DNA of 64,000 nucleotides from Agarilytica rhodophyticola (lineage in GTDB: Bacteria > Pseudomonadota > Gammaproteobacteria > Pseudomonadales > Cellvibrionaceae), in contig NZ_CP020038.1 in NCBI RefSeq assembly GCF_002157225.2, forward strand, positions 6,096,991-6,160,990, in the 5' to 3' direction. Under the pieces are notes generated by a model. The model saw only the letters and a program-made list of their open reading frames with translations. It did no database searches and was not told the DNA's origin. The translations under genes and the position numbers were made by a program. Shown here piece after piece: positions 45,416 through 53,617 of this stretch; within the stretch, counting starts at the first letter, position 1; the number at the start of each line of letters is the position of its first letter.

Positions 45416-45702
45416 ATAATTTAACCTGTTATTTAGCCTACCAAGTTAACTTCGATACCAGTTTTAATATGATTAAAGGCTCGATAGCCAAAAGCTGTTT
45501 AACCACTAAAATTATTATAACCACTTTAAACTCATCGCTATACTATCATGCTCGAGCATACAGACATCTATTGCCATTAAAGTCGCTAATGAAGAACTAT
45601 TACTAGTAATTAAAACATTCAACCACAGCAATACATCCCTTCCCATTTACGCTACTATCACATTAGTCTTTGCTACTGTTTATTTGGAATGTTCTATATT
45701 AC

Positions 45703-47298
45703 GTGAATATCTATTACGTTACTGCTCAACACAAGCTACACCCCCAGTCACACACTGTGGCATCCCCCGCAGGAAACGAGCTTAAGATTCGTTTGAAAAC
45801 CTTTCAGTTGCTTCTATTATTAGTGCGCGCCAGAGGAGAAGTTGTTAGTAAAGAACACATATTAGACAGTATTTGGGATGATGTCCTTGTAGATGAGCAG
45901 GTAATTTTTCAGTCAATCAAGGAGATACGAAAGCTTTTCCGCGGCTATGATGTAATTAAGACCTACCCTAGAAAGGGTTACGCCTGGATTGCAGATATAG
46001 AAGAAGTATCTTCGCCACACCCATCTGGTAATACTGAGGCGATTCAAGATAATCATTCTTTAGCAGAGGTTATGGAGCCTCAGCCAAGCCTATACCAGCG
46101 CTTTCACTCAATTTTGAAGTTAAAAAATGTCGCTATATATATGTCACTTTTAGCGAGCCTTTTAGTGACTATAGTAGCGGCAATCTTTATATTTAATCAG
46201 ACTTATCAAGAAAATTCAGAGGCTGTTATATCAGGCTCTCTTGTCATACTGCCTGCTCAAAATGAGCTTAGCGATACAGATCATAAATGGGTTCGCTATG
46301 GCGCAATGGATCAGTTGATACAGCGCCTATCCTCCTCGGATACACTTGGAGTGCTACAAGCGGATTATGTGATAGAAGTAATGAAACGCGCAGGCATGCC
46401 GATGCAACACTATACCCAAGAACAAATTGGACAAATTTTTCAGGTTTCGGGGGCAAGCTTTATTGTGCAGATGAAACTGACGGGATCAACCAGGGATTAT
46501 CGGCTTATCTACAATTTCTACCGACAAGATGGTGTAGAAAGAGGTGCCGTGCTAGATAACAATGTCTCAGCAGCTGTTGACCAAGTAGCCCAAATTATCG
46601 CGGATAAATTAAGCCATTCACCTAAGATAGATCAAAGTTCTTATCACTCTTCTTTTGCCAATGAGATGTTGGCAAATGCCTTGGAGCTAATACAAGAAGA
46701 TAAAACGGCAGAAGCTACTTCTCTGCTGCAGGCAGCAATAGCCACAGAGGCTGATAATCTAACCGCTAATCGATTGCTAGCAGGACTACTCGTCGAGCAA
46801 AAAAAGTACAGTGAGGCACAAGAGCTATTAAACCAAGCTATCGCGAAGGCAACATTATCAACATTAGATAATGAACTTCCCCGCTTGCGCTTATGGCAAG
46901 CTATCAACTATGCCCAACAGGGTAAAGTGGATTATACAAACGACATATTAGCGCAAGCGAAAAGTGAAGCGTCAAAATTAAAGGACTGGCTGCTACTCGC
47001 CCAGATTGCAGAAATTAAGGGCCAAATGCACTTTCATAAAAAGGAATACTCACAGGCTCGCCAGCAATACAGCCTCGCGATGGATCATCATAAGGTATTG
47101 CAATGTCCTTATGGGCAAAGCAATATTTTAATCAGAATGTCCCAGCTAGCCTTGGCTGAACATGATTTAGCAATGGCGAAAAATACCGCAGAGCGCTCGC
47201 TGCACATAATCAAACAACGAGAACTCTCCACCCTCGAACCAAGAATAGACGCTTGGCTGGCAAAAATAAGAGCGCATAGGTCAACCGAAGAGCACTGA
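45703..47298 (+). CDS. CadC-like transmembrane transcriptional regulator with TPRs
   Basis: The protein of about 531 residues has an OmpR/PhoB-type winged helix (RLKTFQLLLLLVRARGEVVSKEHILDSIWDDVLV, IRKLF, IKTYPRKGYAWIAD), a single transmembrane helix (VAIYMSLLASLLVTIVAAIFIF) and a periplasmic segment with TPR-like repeats (about 350-520). This is the ToxR/CadC membrane regulator layout. I use GTG 45703; TTG 45670 adds 11 hydrophobic residues. There is no strong ribosome site. The target is unknown. Confidence 0.85.
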   Translation: MNIYYVTAQHKLHPQSHTVASPAGNELKIRLKTFQLLLLLVRARGEVVSKEHILDSIWDDVLVDEQVIFQSIKEIRKLFRGYDVIKTYPRKGYAWIADIEEVSSPHPSGNTEAIQDNHSLAEVMEPQPSLYQRFHSILKLKNVAIYMSLLASLLVTIVAAIFIFNQTYQENSEAVISGSLVILPAQNELSDTDHKWVRYGAMDQLIQRLSSSDTLGVLQADYVIEVMKRAGMPMQHYTQEQIGQIFQVSGASFIVQMKLTGSTRDYRLIYNFYRQDGVERGAVLDNNVSAAVDQVAQIIADKLSHSPKIDQSSYHSSFANEMLANALELIQEDKTAEATSLLQAAIATEADNLTANRLLAGLLVEQKKYSEAQELLNQAIAKATLSTLDNELPRLRLWQAINYAQQGKVDYTNDILAQAKSEASKLKDWLLLAQIAEIKGQMHFHKKEYSQARQQYSLAMDHHKVLQCPYGQSNILIRMSQLALAEHDLAMAKNTAERSLHIIKQRELSTLEPRIDAWLAKIRAHRSTEEH

Positions 47299-47455
47299 AA
47301 GAAAAAGAAGAAATATTCATAAAATTCAATAGGTTAAAAGCGCTTTAGCTACGTATTTCAGAAAATTTCAGAAAGTTTCCTTAGCTTCACATTATCATTT
47401 TAGTCATGTTTGTCTTTCTCTTATTTTTACTGTACGCAATGACGAGAGCAAGCAT

Positions 47456-47974
47456 ATGAAAACTTTCTACACAATTTTTTTAATCATTGGTTTAACTACC
47501 ACTTCACTTTATAGCTATGCCAGTACCAAGCACGAACGCAACGCAGATATCTGGAATATCATCGCTAGCTTTAAGCAGGCGATAGCTGGAAAAGATAAGG
47601 AAAAGTTTCTGTCCCTTTTTGTTGAAGAGGAAGTTTCCTGGATAGGTGTAATATCTGACCAAACTCGACAACAACTTATCGAGAAAAACAAAAAATTTGA
47701 ACAACAACCAAAGGTGATTCACAGCACTCCAGAAAACTTCATAGACGATATCGTTAAGAATCCAGCTTCACTCAGAGAAACCTTCGACAATGTGGAAATT
47801 GTCCGAGACAACGATGTTGCATCCGTTGTATTCGACTATGTGTTCTACCAGAACGACACAAAGCGAAACTGGGGACAAGAAAGCTGGCTACTGATTAATA
47901 CAACAAAGGGCTGGAAAATCCACGCGGTTAACTTCTCCCATACGCTTAACCCCGTAGTATTAGAGAAACTATAA
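47456..47974 (+). CDS. Secreted SnoaL/NTF2-like protein
   Basis: The 172-residue protein has a signal peptide (about 1-24, ending YAS) and an NTF2-like fold with IIASFKQAIAGKDKEKFLSLFVEEEVSWIGV, VASVVFDYVFYQN and WGQESWLLINTTKGWKIHAVNFS. The ligand is unknown. It stands 157 bp after the CadC-like gene and close to the divergent OhrR pair; it could be part of the CadC-like gene's regulon, which is only inferred. Confidence 0.78.
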   Translation: MKTFYTIFLIIGLTTTSLYSYASTKHERNADIWNIIASFKQAIAGKDKEKFLSLFVEEEVSWIGVISDQTRQQLIEKNKKFEQQPKVIHSTPENFIDDIVKNPASLRETFDNVEIVRDNDVASVVFDYVFYQNDTKRNWGQESWLLINTTKGWKIHAVNFSHTLNPVVLEKL

Positions 47975-47982
47975 GACATCGT

Positions 47983-48420
47983 TTACGAAGCCTTTTGAAT
48001 ATCTCCGTGCTTCAGCATAAGTCGGCACAGTGACATAATTTCTTTGGCCTGTTCAACAGTCAAACCTGTTGAACAGAAGACCTTATCGGTTATCTCAGCA
48101 CTTTTTTTCGACAAATCTCGCCCCGCATCCGTGAGCACAATATTCTTTTGACGCTCGTTCTCAGTGAGCACTTGCCGCCGGATCAATTGCTTTTGTTCCA
48201 GCCGCTTGAGTAGAGGTGTCATCGTAGCCTTACTCAAGCTGGCTTTCTTGGCTAGCTGGCTAATGGAAATATTGTCCTCTTCCCACAACGCCATAAGTAC
48301 AATAAATTGGGTATAGGTGAGACCCAGAGGGTCAAGTAAGGGGCGATAAATACTCGTTAGGTGGCTCGATGCGGAATACAGAGCAAAGCATAACTGGCTA
48401 TCTAGTGTAGGTACTGACAA
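47983..48420 (-). CDS. ohrR: OhrR-type MarR family organic-peroxide repressor
   Basis: The 145-residue regulator has the OhrR start LDSQLCFALYSASSHLTSIYRPLLDPLGLTYTQFIVLMALWEED, with the sensing Cys11. The winged helix ISQLAKKASLSKATMTPLLKRLEQKQLIRR follows. OhrR normally represses the peroxidase ohr, releasing DNA when Cys is oxidised. Here the neighbour is a divergent catalase-family peroxidase, with a large inverted repeat between the two starts. Confidence 0.9.
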   Translation of the reverse strand: MSVPTLDSQLCFALYSASSHLTSIYRPLLDPLGLTYTQFIVLMALWEEDNISISQLAKKASLSKATMTPLLKRLEQKQLIRRQVLTENERQKNIVLTDAGRDLSKKSAEITDKVFCSTGLTVEQAKEIMSLCRLMLKHGDIQKAS

Positions 48421-48494
48421 AACACGCCTCCGAGATGTTACAAACGCTAATTATTGCTTATGAAGAGTTAAATTTCCAACATTTAGTTGAAAAA

Positions 48495-48546
48495 TAGTTC
48501 GCACACTAATATTATGTAAGCATATTAAATATTAGTGCACGAACTA
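48495..48546. promoter_or_regulatory. 19-bp-armed inverted repeat, putative OhrR operator
   Basis: The left arm at 48495-48513 (TAGTTCGCACACTAATATT) matches the reverse complement of 48528-48546 at 17 of 19 positions. The 52-bp element sits between ohrR and the peroxidase gene, ending 12 bp before the ATG at 48559. Size and symmetry suit binding of one or two MarR-family dimers. Confidence 0.65.
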
Positions 48547-48558
48547 AAAGAGGCTGGT

Positions 48559-49593
48559 ATGAATATCAATAATAGAATAAGAAGCATAACTGGTGAGAAA
48601 ACCGAACAGATGAGCTGGCCCCGTAGTCTTAAAAAATTGGGCTTAGGATTAATAGTCACTAGCACAATGCTAACCCCGGCCTATGCCATGCATAATGGCA
48701 ATACAACAGGCAGTATTGTCAGTTCTTTTGAGTCGCTATTTGGTGTTACTAAGGGTAAGCGCCGTAATCACACAAAAGGTTTCTGCTTTGACGCAACTTT
48801 AATACCTCATGACAAAGCCATTCAGCAGTATAGTAGTAGCGTCTTATTCTCTAAAAATCTTGAGGTTATAGGTCGATTATCACACAAGGGAGGCAACAGT
48901 GATGCCGCTGATGATGTACCAGCAGACTATGGAATGAGTTTAGCTATTGCAACAGGCGGAGAAAATCATCATCTCATGTCGATGAACACCCTGGACTTTT
49001 TCCCGGTAGCAACACCAGAAGCATTTGCGCAATTAATGATTGCTAAGACTAAAGGTGGCGATGCAGTCAAAGCATTTAAAAATAAGAGCCCAGATTTGCG
49101 ACGTTTTAAGAAGCATCAATCAACAAAACTTAAAACGTTAACACCTTACGAAGGCAATACATTCAATAGTATCAACAGCTTTTATCTATTAGATGCACAA
49201 GGTAAAAAAACGGCTGTTAGATGGTCTTTTATCCCCTCTAAAAAACAAAAAATAGTTAAAACACCTAAGCACAATTTTTTCTTTGAAAATATGCAAGAAA
49301 ATCTTAACACCCAGGGTGTTACATGGGATATGGTAGTCACTCTAGCCAACCCCAATGATATTGTTGAGAACGCTGCTCTTCCTTGGAAAGGGGAACACAA
49401 GAAAATTATTGCGGCAAAACTCAAGGTTAAGCGTATTCAATCAGAACAGAAAGGAAGTTGCGACAGAATTAACTATGACCCGATGGTGCTATCCGAAGGT
49501 TTCGCGCCATCAGCAGACCCTTTGCTACAAGCAAGGCGAAACGCTTACGCACTTACTTTTAGCAAGCGGATCTATGAGCAAACAAAACCATAA
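48559..49593 (+). CDS. Catalase-family heme peroxidase (SrpA-like)
   Basis: The protein of about 344 residues has a Sec signal peptide (GLGLIVTSTMLTPAYA). It has a shortened catalase fold with the active-site His in RNHTKGFCFDATL, the VPADYGMSLAI and DFFPVATPEAFAQL segments, and the proximal heme Tyr in DPLLQARRNAYALTFSKR. Such small catalase-like enzymes are peroxidases of organic hydroperoxides or H2O2. The ATG at 48559 has AGAGG upstream; a GTG at 48535 falls within the operator. OhrR probably controls it. Confidence 0.86.
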   Translation: MNINNRIRSITGEKTEQMSWPRSLKKLGLGLIVTSTMLTPAYAMHNGNTTGSIVSSFESLFGVTKGKRRNHTKGFCFDATLIPHDKAIQQYSSSVLFSKNLEVIGRLSHKGGNSDAADDVPADYGMSLAIATGGENHHLMSMNTLDFFPVATPEAFAQLMIAKTKGGDAVKAFKNKSPDLRRFKKHQSTKLKTLTPYEGNTFNSINSFYLLDAQGKKTAVRWSFIPSKKQKIVKTPKHNFFFENMQENLNTQGVTWDMVVTLANPNDIVENAALPWKGEHKKIIAAKLKVKRIQSEQKGSCDRINYDPMVLSEGFAPSADPLLQARRNAYALTFSKRIYEQTKP

Positions 49594-49607
49594 TCACGAG
49601 TGCTCAT

Positions 49608-50201
49608 TCAGATACGGCTATCATCGTTGAAAAAAAACTGTGCAATTTCTGGCAGCCAACGTTGGTAGCCTTCGAAGCTGTGATTCCCTCCCTCTTCAAC
49701 CAATTGCTTACAGTTTTGATATTTTTCGACCGCAAGTCGATAATCAAGTGTCTCGTCACCTTTTTGTACCATTAGCCAAAACTTATCATGTTTAGTAATG
49801 GTAGGAATATCAGCTCGGCAAAGATCGTCGATATCCTTTTGTGTGAGCATATACTCATCTTCAGTGTAATAACTCTTAAGTTTTCTACCTAAAAACTCTT
49901 GAAAACGTGTATGAGGCAAAACACCAGGGTTAACCAAAACGGCTTTTTCTACCCATCCGTTTTCTACTAGATAAGTAGACCAAAAGCCACCTAAGGAGCT
50001 ACCAATTGCGTATACCTTTTCATTTGCTAATGGCTCTAATACATCTTTTAAGGTTTCACGTGCTAAACCAGGATAAGAGGATAGCTGAGGACATAAGAAG
50101 TTTATATTTGGGTAATTCTGCATAAACCACTTTTGGGATATTTGCGCTTTACGTGATTGCGGGGAGCTTAAAAAGCCATGAATATAAATTACAGATGTCA
50201 T
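49608..50201 (-). CDS. yqiA: YqiA alpha/beta hydrolase esterase
   Basis: The 197-residue esterase has YIHGFLSSPQSRKA, nucleophile AIGSSLGGFWST and GGNHSFEGYQRWLPEIAQF near the end. YqiA hydrolyses short acyl-CoA and p-nitrophenyl esters. It lies in the conserved order nudF-yqiB-cpdA-yqiA, but parE, usually next, is 14 kb away. Confidence 0.9.
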   Translation of the reverse strand: MTSVIYIHGFLSSPQSRKAQISQKWFMQNYPNINFLCPQLSSYPGLARETLKDVLEPLANEKVYAIGSSLGGFWSTYLVENGWVEKAVLVNPGVLPHTRFQEFLGRKLKSYYTEDEYMLTQKDIDDLCRADIPTITKHDKFWLMVQKGDETLDYRLAVEKYQNCKQLVEEGGNHSFEGYQRWLPEIAQFFFNDDSRI

Positions 50202-50386
50202 TACTACACCTATTCGTTTGCGTCAGTATTTGGATTTAAAGCTGGAAATAAAACTAGCACTGAATATGGTATCTGTATGGATTAAGCAACAGCCAAAAAT
50301 CCATAGCTACTATAGTATTAAAGGGGATCTTATTCATTCGGATAGTGTTAATCCGGCATAAATCTCTGCCGGATCGATGATAATAA

Positions 50387-51172
50387 TTAATAACCCTTCG
50401 CCTCGAAATCAATCGAGTAGGCTTTGTCCTTGATACGATGTACTTCTGTGGTGAAGCTACCGTCGGGATAAAGTCGGAAACTACGGTAACCAGGCATAAC
50501 TCTATGCACCTGAAATTCATCTTGATTTGGTACAAATTGCACACAAGTTGAAGGGGTCGCATAGAGTGCAACATCCTTTCTACGTCCACTAAACTCCTGG
50601 TGCACATGCCCCCAAGAAACAGCTTTAACATTGTCAAAACGATCAATAATGTCAAAAAATAGGTCATTATTTCTGACTGCATATTGATCAACCCAGGCAC
50701 TTCCGACATTAACAATCTGGTGGTGTAAAAATATCAATGTTGGTACATCGGCATGCTTGGATAATTCTGCTTCAAGACGAAGAAGTTCATCTGGATTTAA
50801 ATCCCCTCCTTCTTCCATGGGAATTCGTGAATCTAGGAAGATAAGGTTCCAACCTGCTGCCTGGTAATGGGCTTCGATAGGTAATTCTTCCACCAAATCC
50901 ATATTGGTAGGATCATCATGATTACCTGGGAGCCATGCCAAGGGGGTTGTCGGGAAGTATTCGCGAACAAAGGCGATGAATCGCTCATATGATGGCACGA
51001 GGCTATCGTTAGAGATATCACCAGATGCCACGATAATGTCAGGAGTTTCGCGTGTTTTTAACAATTGCAAAACGTCGCGAAAGCTCTCGTCTGTATCGAG
51101 ACCCAGTAGCTGTTCTCCGGGCTGACTACCAAGATGGCAATCAGTAATTTGTAATAAATGAAATGGGCGCAT
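50387..51172 (-). CDS. cpdA: 3',5'-cyclic AMP phosphodiesterase CpdA
   Basis: CpdA hydrolyses cAMP. The 261-residue metallophosphatase has LLQITDCHLGS (D-x-H), GDISND, LPGNHDDP, LHHQIVNVGS and GHVHQEF motifs. It is the third gene of the conserved nudF cluster. It links to the CRP-like site in the window by setting cAMP level. Confidence 0.95.
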   Translation of the reverse strand: MRPFHLLQITDCHLGSQPGEQLLGLDTDESFRDVLQLLKTRETPDIIVASGDISNDSLVPSYERFIAFVREYFPTTPLAWLPGNHDDPTNMDLVEELPIEAHYQAAGWNLIFLDSRIPMEEGGDLNPDELLRLEAELSKHADVPTLIFLHHQIVNVGSAWVDQYAVRNNDLFFDIIDRFDNVKAVSWGHVHQEFSGRRKDVALYATPSTCVQFVPNQDEFQVHRVMPGYRSFRLYPDGSFTTEVHRIKDKAYSIDFEAKGY

Positions 51173-51225
51173 GCTTCCCTACTTCAATATCTCTTTATAG
51201 CTGCTAATTTTATTAATTGTATCTT

Positions 51226-51741
51226 CTATAGTTTGGACTTCAATGTCTCAAAGAGTGCATTATTATTTGCATTTTGCGAGAACTGCATCACAGTTTTGCT
51301 TTTCTGCAGCCCCAGCTTTCTACAAAAACTTAACCACTCATTCAAAAACTTATTTAGTGCGAGCTTCTCATCCGGATGATACATCTTCTTGTTAGGGTAA
51401 GAATACTCTGGTAACCAATAACGATGATTATCCCAGGATATAATTTCTGCCATATTCACGTCGTGGTACAAGCGCACAACTATGCATGGCGTTTCTAAAT
51501 TTTGGTGATTTTGCTCAATTTTTATAGTACTTGTATAACGAGCAGTTTCAACTACGGACATCTTAACATCAAAAGCTAAATCATCACGCCCTGCTGCAAA
51601 TGACCAGTGTTCGACCCCCTTCCTAATACCGGGCAAGAGACTGATGAGTTGGTGAAAGTTCATTTCACACAAAGCATGATGCCCGCCTATATCGACAGAT
51701 AGCGGCTTACGTTTGACGGGTTTTACTGCAATCACACTCAA
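51226..51741 (-). CDS. yqiB: DUF1249 family protein YqiB
   Basis: The 171-residue soluble protein matches YqiB/DUF1249, with phrases HHALCEMNFHQLISLLPGIRKG, ARYTSTIKIEQ, VVRLYHDVNMAEIISWDNHRYWLPEYSYPN and DEKLALNKFLNEWLSFC. The function is unknown. It lies between cpdA and nudF in their usual order; the gap to nudF is 13 bp. Confidence 0.93.
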   Translation of the reverse strand: MSVIAVKPVKRKPLSVDIGGHHALCEMNFHQLISLLPGIRKGVEHWSFAAGRDDLAFDVKMSVVETARYTSTIKIEQNHQNLETPCIVVRLYHDVNMAEIISWDNHRYWLPEYSYPNKKMYHPDEKLALNKFLNEWLSFCRKLGLQKSKTVMQFSQNANNNALFETLKSKL

Positions 51742-51754
51742 TATACCTTCACAC

Positions 51755-52369
51755 CTAATCGTTTTTTAGCGATTTCCGATTAATTTGCAACCATTGCAGA
51801 CCAAGTAAGGTAGCTGCATTATTCATTCTACTGTTAAGCATAACAGCAAATACTTCTTCAGCAGAAAAAAGATGTAATAAGATATCTTCATTCTCACTTG
51901 GAAGGCCATGAATCCCCCCTGCATTACTCAAATCACATAATGCACAATAAAGATGTATTTTCTCACCACACCCTCCAGGGGTTGAATAGTAACTACTGAT
52001 GTGAATAAGTTCAGTATCTATTATTCCTGCTTCTTCTTTCAACTCTCTGCGTATAAGCATCTCTGGGGTCTCCCCCTCTTCAAGCATGCCAGCCACAACT
52101 TCTAAACACCACGGGCCATATTGTGAATCCAGAGCACCTACCCGAAACTGCTCGATTAACCCGACAATATCATTCTTTGGGTCATAAAGTATCGCAGCAG
52201 AAGCTTCGCCGCGATGAAAGACTTCACGGACTACATCATCACTCCAACCACCATCAAATAATCGATGTTTGAGCTTGACTTCATTAACTTTGAAGAAGCC
52301 GTCAAAAACAACTTGGTCTGAGTCAACTTTGACATCATCTCTACCAAATTTAGGCTTACTATTGGGCAT
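51755..52369 (-). CDS. nudF: ADP-ribose pyrophosphatase NudF
   Basis: The 204-residue Nudix enzyme cleaves ADP-ribose to AMP and ribose-5-phosphate. The Nudix box GMLEEGETPEMLIRRELKEEAGI is complete, preceded by VGLIEQFRVGALD. It heads the nudF-yqiB-cpdA-yqiA set. The promoter should lie in the 100-bp gap before the forward-strand gene at 52471. Confidence 0.94.
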   Translation of the reverse strand: MPNSKPKFGRDDVKVDSDQVVFDGFFKVNEVKLKHRLFDGGWSDDVVREVFHRGEASAAILYDPKNDIVGLIEQFRVGALDSQYGPWCLEVVAGMLEEGETPEMLIRRELKEEAGIIDTELIHISSYYSTPGGCGEKIHLYCALCDLSNAGGIHGLPSENEDILLHLFSAEEVFAVMLNSRMNNAATLLGLQWLQINRKSLKND

Positions 52370-52470
52370 ACATACGCCTTTTTAAATGAAATTTCTTGTA
52401 CAGATTGTTTAATATAACGCTTCAGGGCCTGTTAACCAGGACATTCTATCCCACAAAGTCATCACCATAA

Positions 52471-52869
52471 ATGAAACTAGAAGATCTCATCCAAAAAAGC
52501 TGTTTATTAGGTATAAGTTATTTCGATACTGCTAACCAGTTAATAAAACAACAGCAACATGCAGGCACAGTAGTCAATGTTGACAATAAGAACGGTATCT
52601 CTATTGAACTTTTTGCAAAAACCAATAGTGACTCAGAAAGCACCAATAGCGCTAAGGTCTTTGTAATTCCACCTTCACTTAGCGCATGGTTTGAAGCACC
52701 AAAAGGTGTTTATAGAGACACAGATGGTAACACGTTAATTACAAACCCCGACTACTTCGCGACCTGGGATGTCTATCAAACACAGGACGAAAAACAAGGA
52801 GACCATGAGTGGTGGGAATGGGTAGCAAGAACAACTCCGCCAACAGTGGGAACTACAGATCAGTCTTAA
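52471..52869 (+). CDS. Conserved-type hypothetical protein
   Basis: The 132-residue soluble protein is beta-rich: LLGISYFDTANQLIKQQQ, TVVNVDNKNGISIELFA and the Trp-rich DYFATWDVYQTQDEKQGDHEWWEWVARTTPP tail. No named domain is recognised. It is divergent from nudF, with the intervening gap likely carrying both promoters. Confidence 0.65.
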   Translation: MKLEDLIQKSCLLGISYFDTANQLIKQQQHAGTVVNVDNKNGISIELFAKTNSDSESTNSAKVFVIPPSLSAWFEAPKGVYRDTDGNTLITNPDYFATWDVYQTQDEKQGDHEWWEWVARTTPPTVGTTDQS

Positions 52870-53026
52870 TTGTAACAGGTCTTAGGTTTGTCATAACTTT
52901 CCGATCTATACCATGGCACTCTAACTCATGTTGAGCTAAGGCCTTGAATCATATCTATTGTGCGCGGCTGTATATCGCAGCAAGTCAATTATTTTACTTT
53001 CTTTAATTGATACAAGGATAATAGCT

Positions 53027-53533
53027 ATGAGAAGGTCAAAATATTTATTAGGTCTAGCACTCTATTTCGCCGTTCAGGGTGCGCAGGCTGAGAATTTTCA
53101 GGGGCAAGATAATATTGAAAGAGTATTGGCATCTCCATCATCTGAAGTTGAATTCAATACTGCAGTTGAATTAAAAAAAATGCAGGCACTTGCAGACACA
53201 CCTAACCAAGAAGCAATTAATGCTGCTAGGCCTGTTTGTTACAGTGCGCTTGTTGGCAACAACAACCATTCCCTGATTATGGTTCCACTACCAAGTAATA
53301 CATCGGATTTAGATTCGGTATGCCATATTTCTATTAATAGTGGTTGGCATGCTGGGGGAATAGCGAAAAGTAATTATTTCACACAGAATTGCTCGACACT
53401 TGATAATACGCTTTACGGAGGAGGTTATACTTCCTACGTTACTGAAACCTATTTTGAATCAAATAGAAGCAAGTATTCTTCTTGTAACTCGACAAATTCT
53501 TTTGTCTGTTGCTCACCTCAATTTCCAAATTAG
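53027..53533 (+). CDS. Cys-rich secreted protein of unknown function
   Basis: The 168-residue product from ATG 53027 (AAGGAT upstream) has a signal peptide (SKYLLGLALYFAVQGAQA). The mature part has six or more Cys: ARPVCYSALVG, SVCHISINSGWHAGGIAKSNYF, QNCSTLDNTLYGGGY and SSCNSTNSFVCCSPQFPN. The pattern suggests a disulfide-bonded, extracellular protein, but no family is recognised. It is monocistronic. Confidence 0.7.
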   Translation: MRRSKYLLGLALYFAVQGAQAENFQGQDNIERVLASPSSEVEFNTAVELKKMQALADTPNQEAINAARPVCYSALVGNNNHSLIMVPLPSNTSDLDSVCHISINSGWHAGGIAKSNYFTQNCSTLDNTLYGGGYTSYVTETYFESNRSKYSSCNSTNSFVCCSPQFPN

Positions 53534-53617
53534 TTGATTGTTTAACTTTTTAACATAACTACAATATTCGGGTCATCCTGTTTATTAAACAAGATTGCCC
53601 GAATCTAAATTACTTAC

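Noticed and set aside
50254-50715. 153-codon reverse-strand frame overlapping the cpdA 3' region
   Set aside because: It overlaps most of cpdA in another frame and has no ribosome site or recognised domain, while CpdA motifs are intact.
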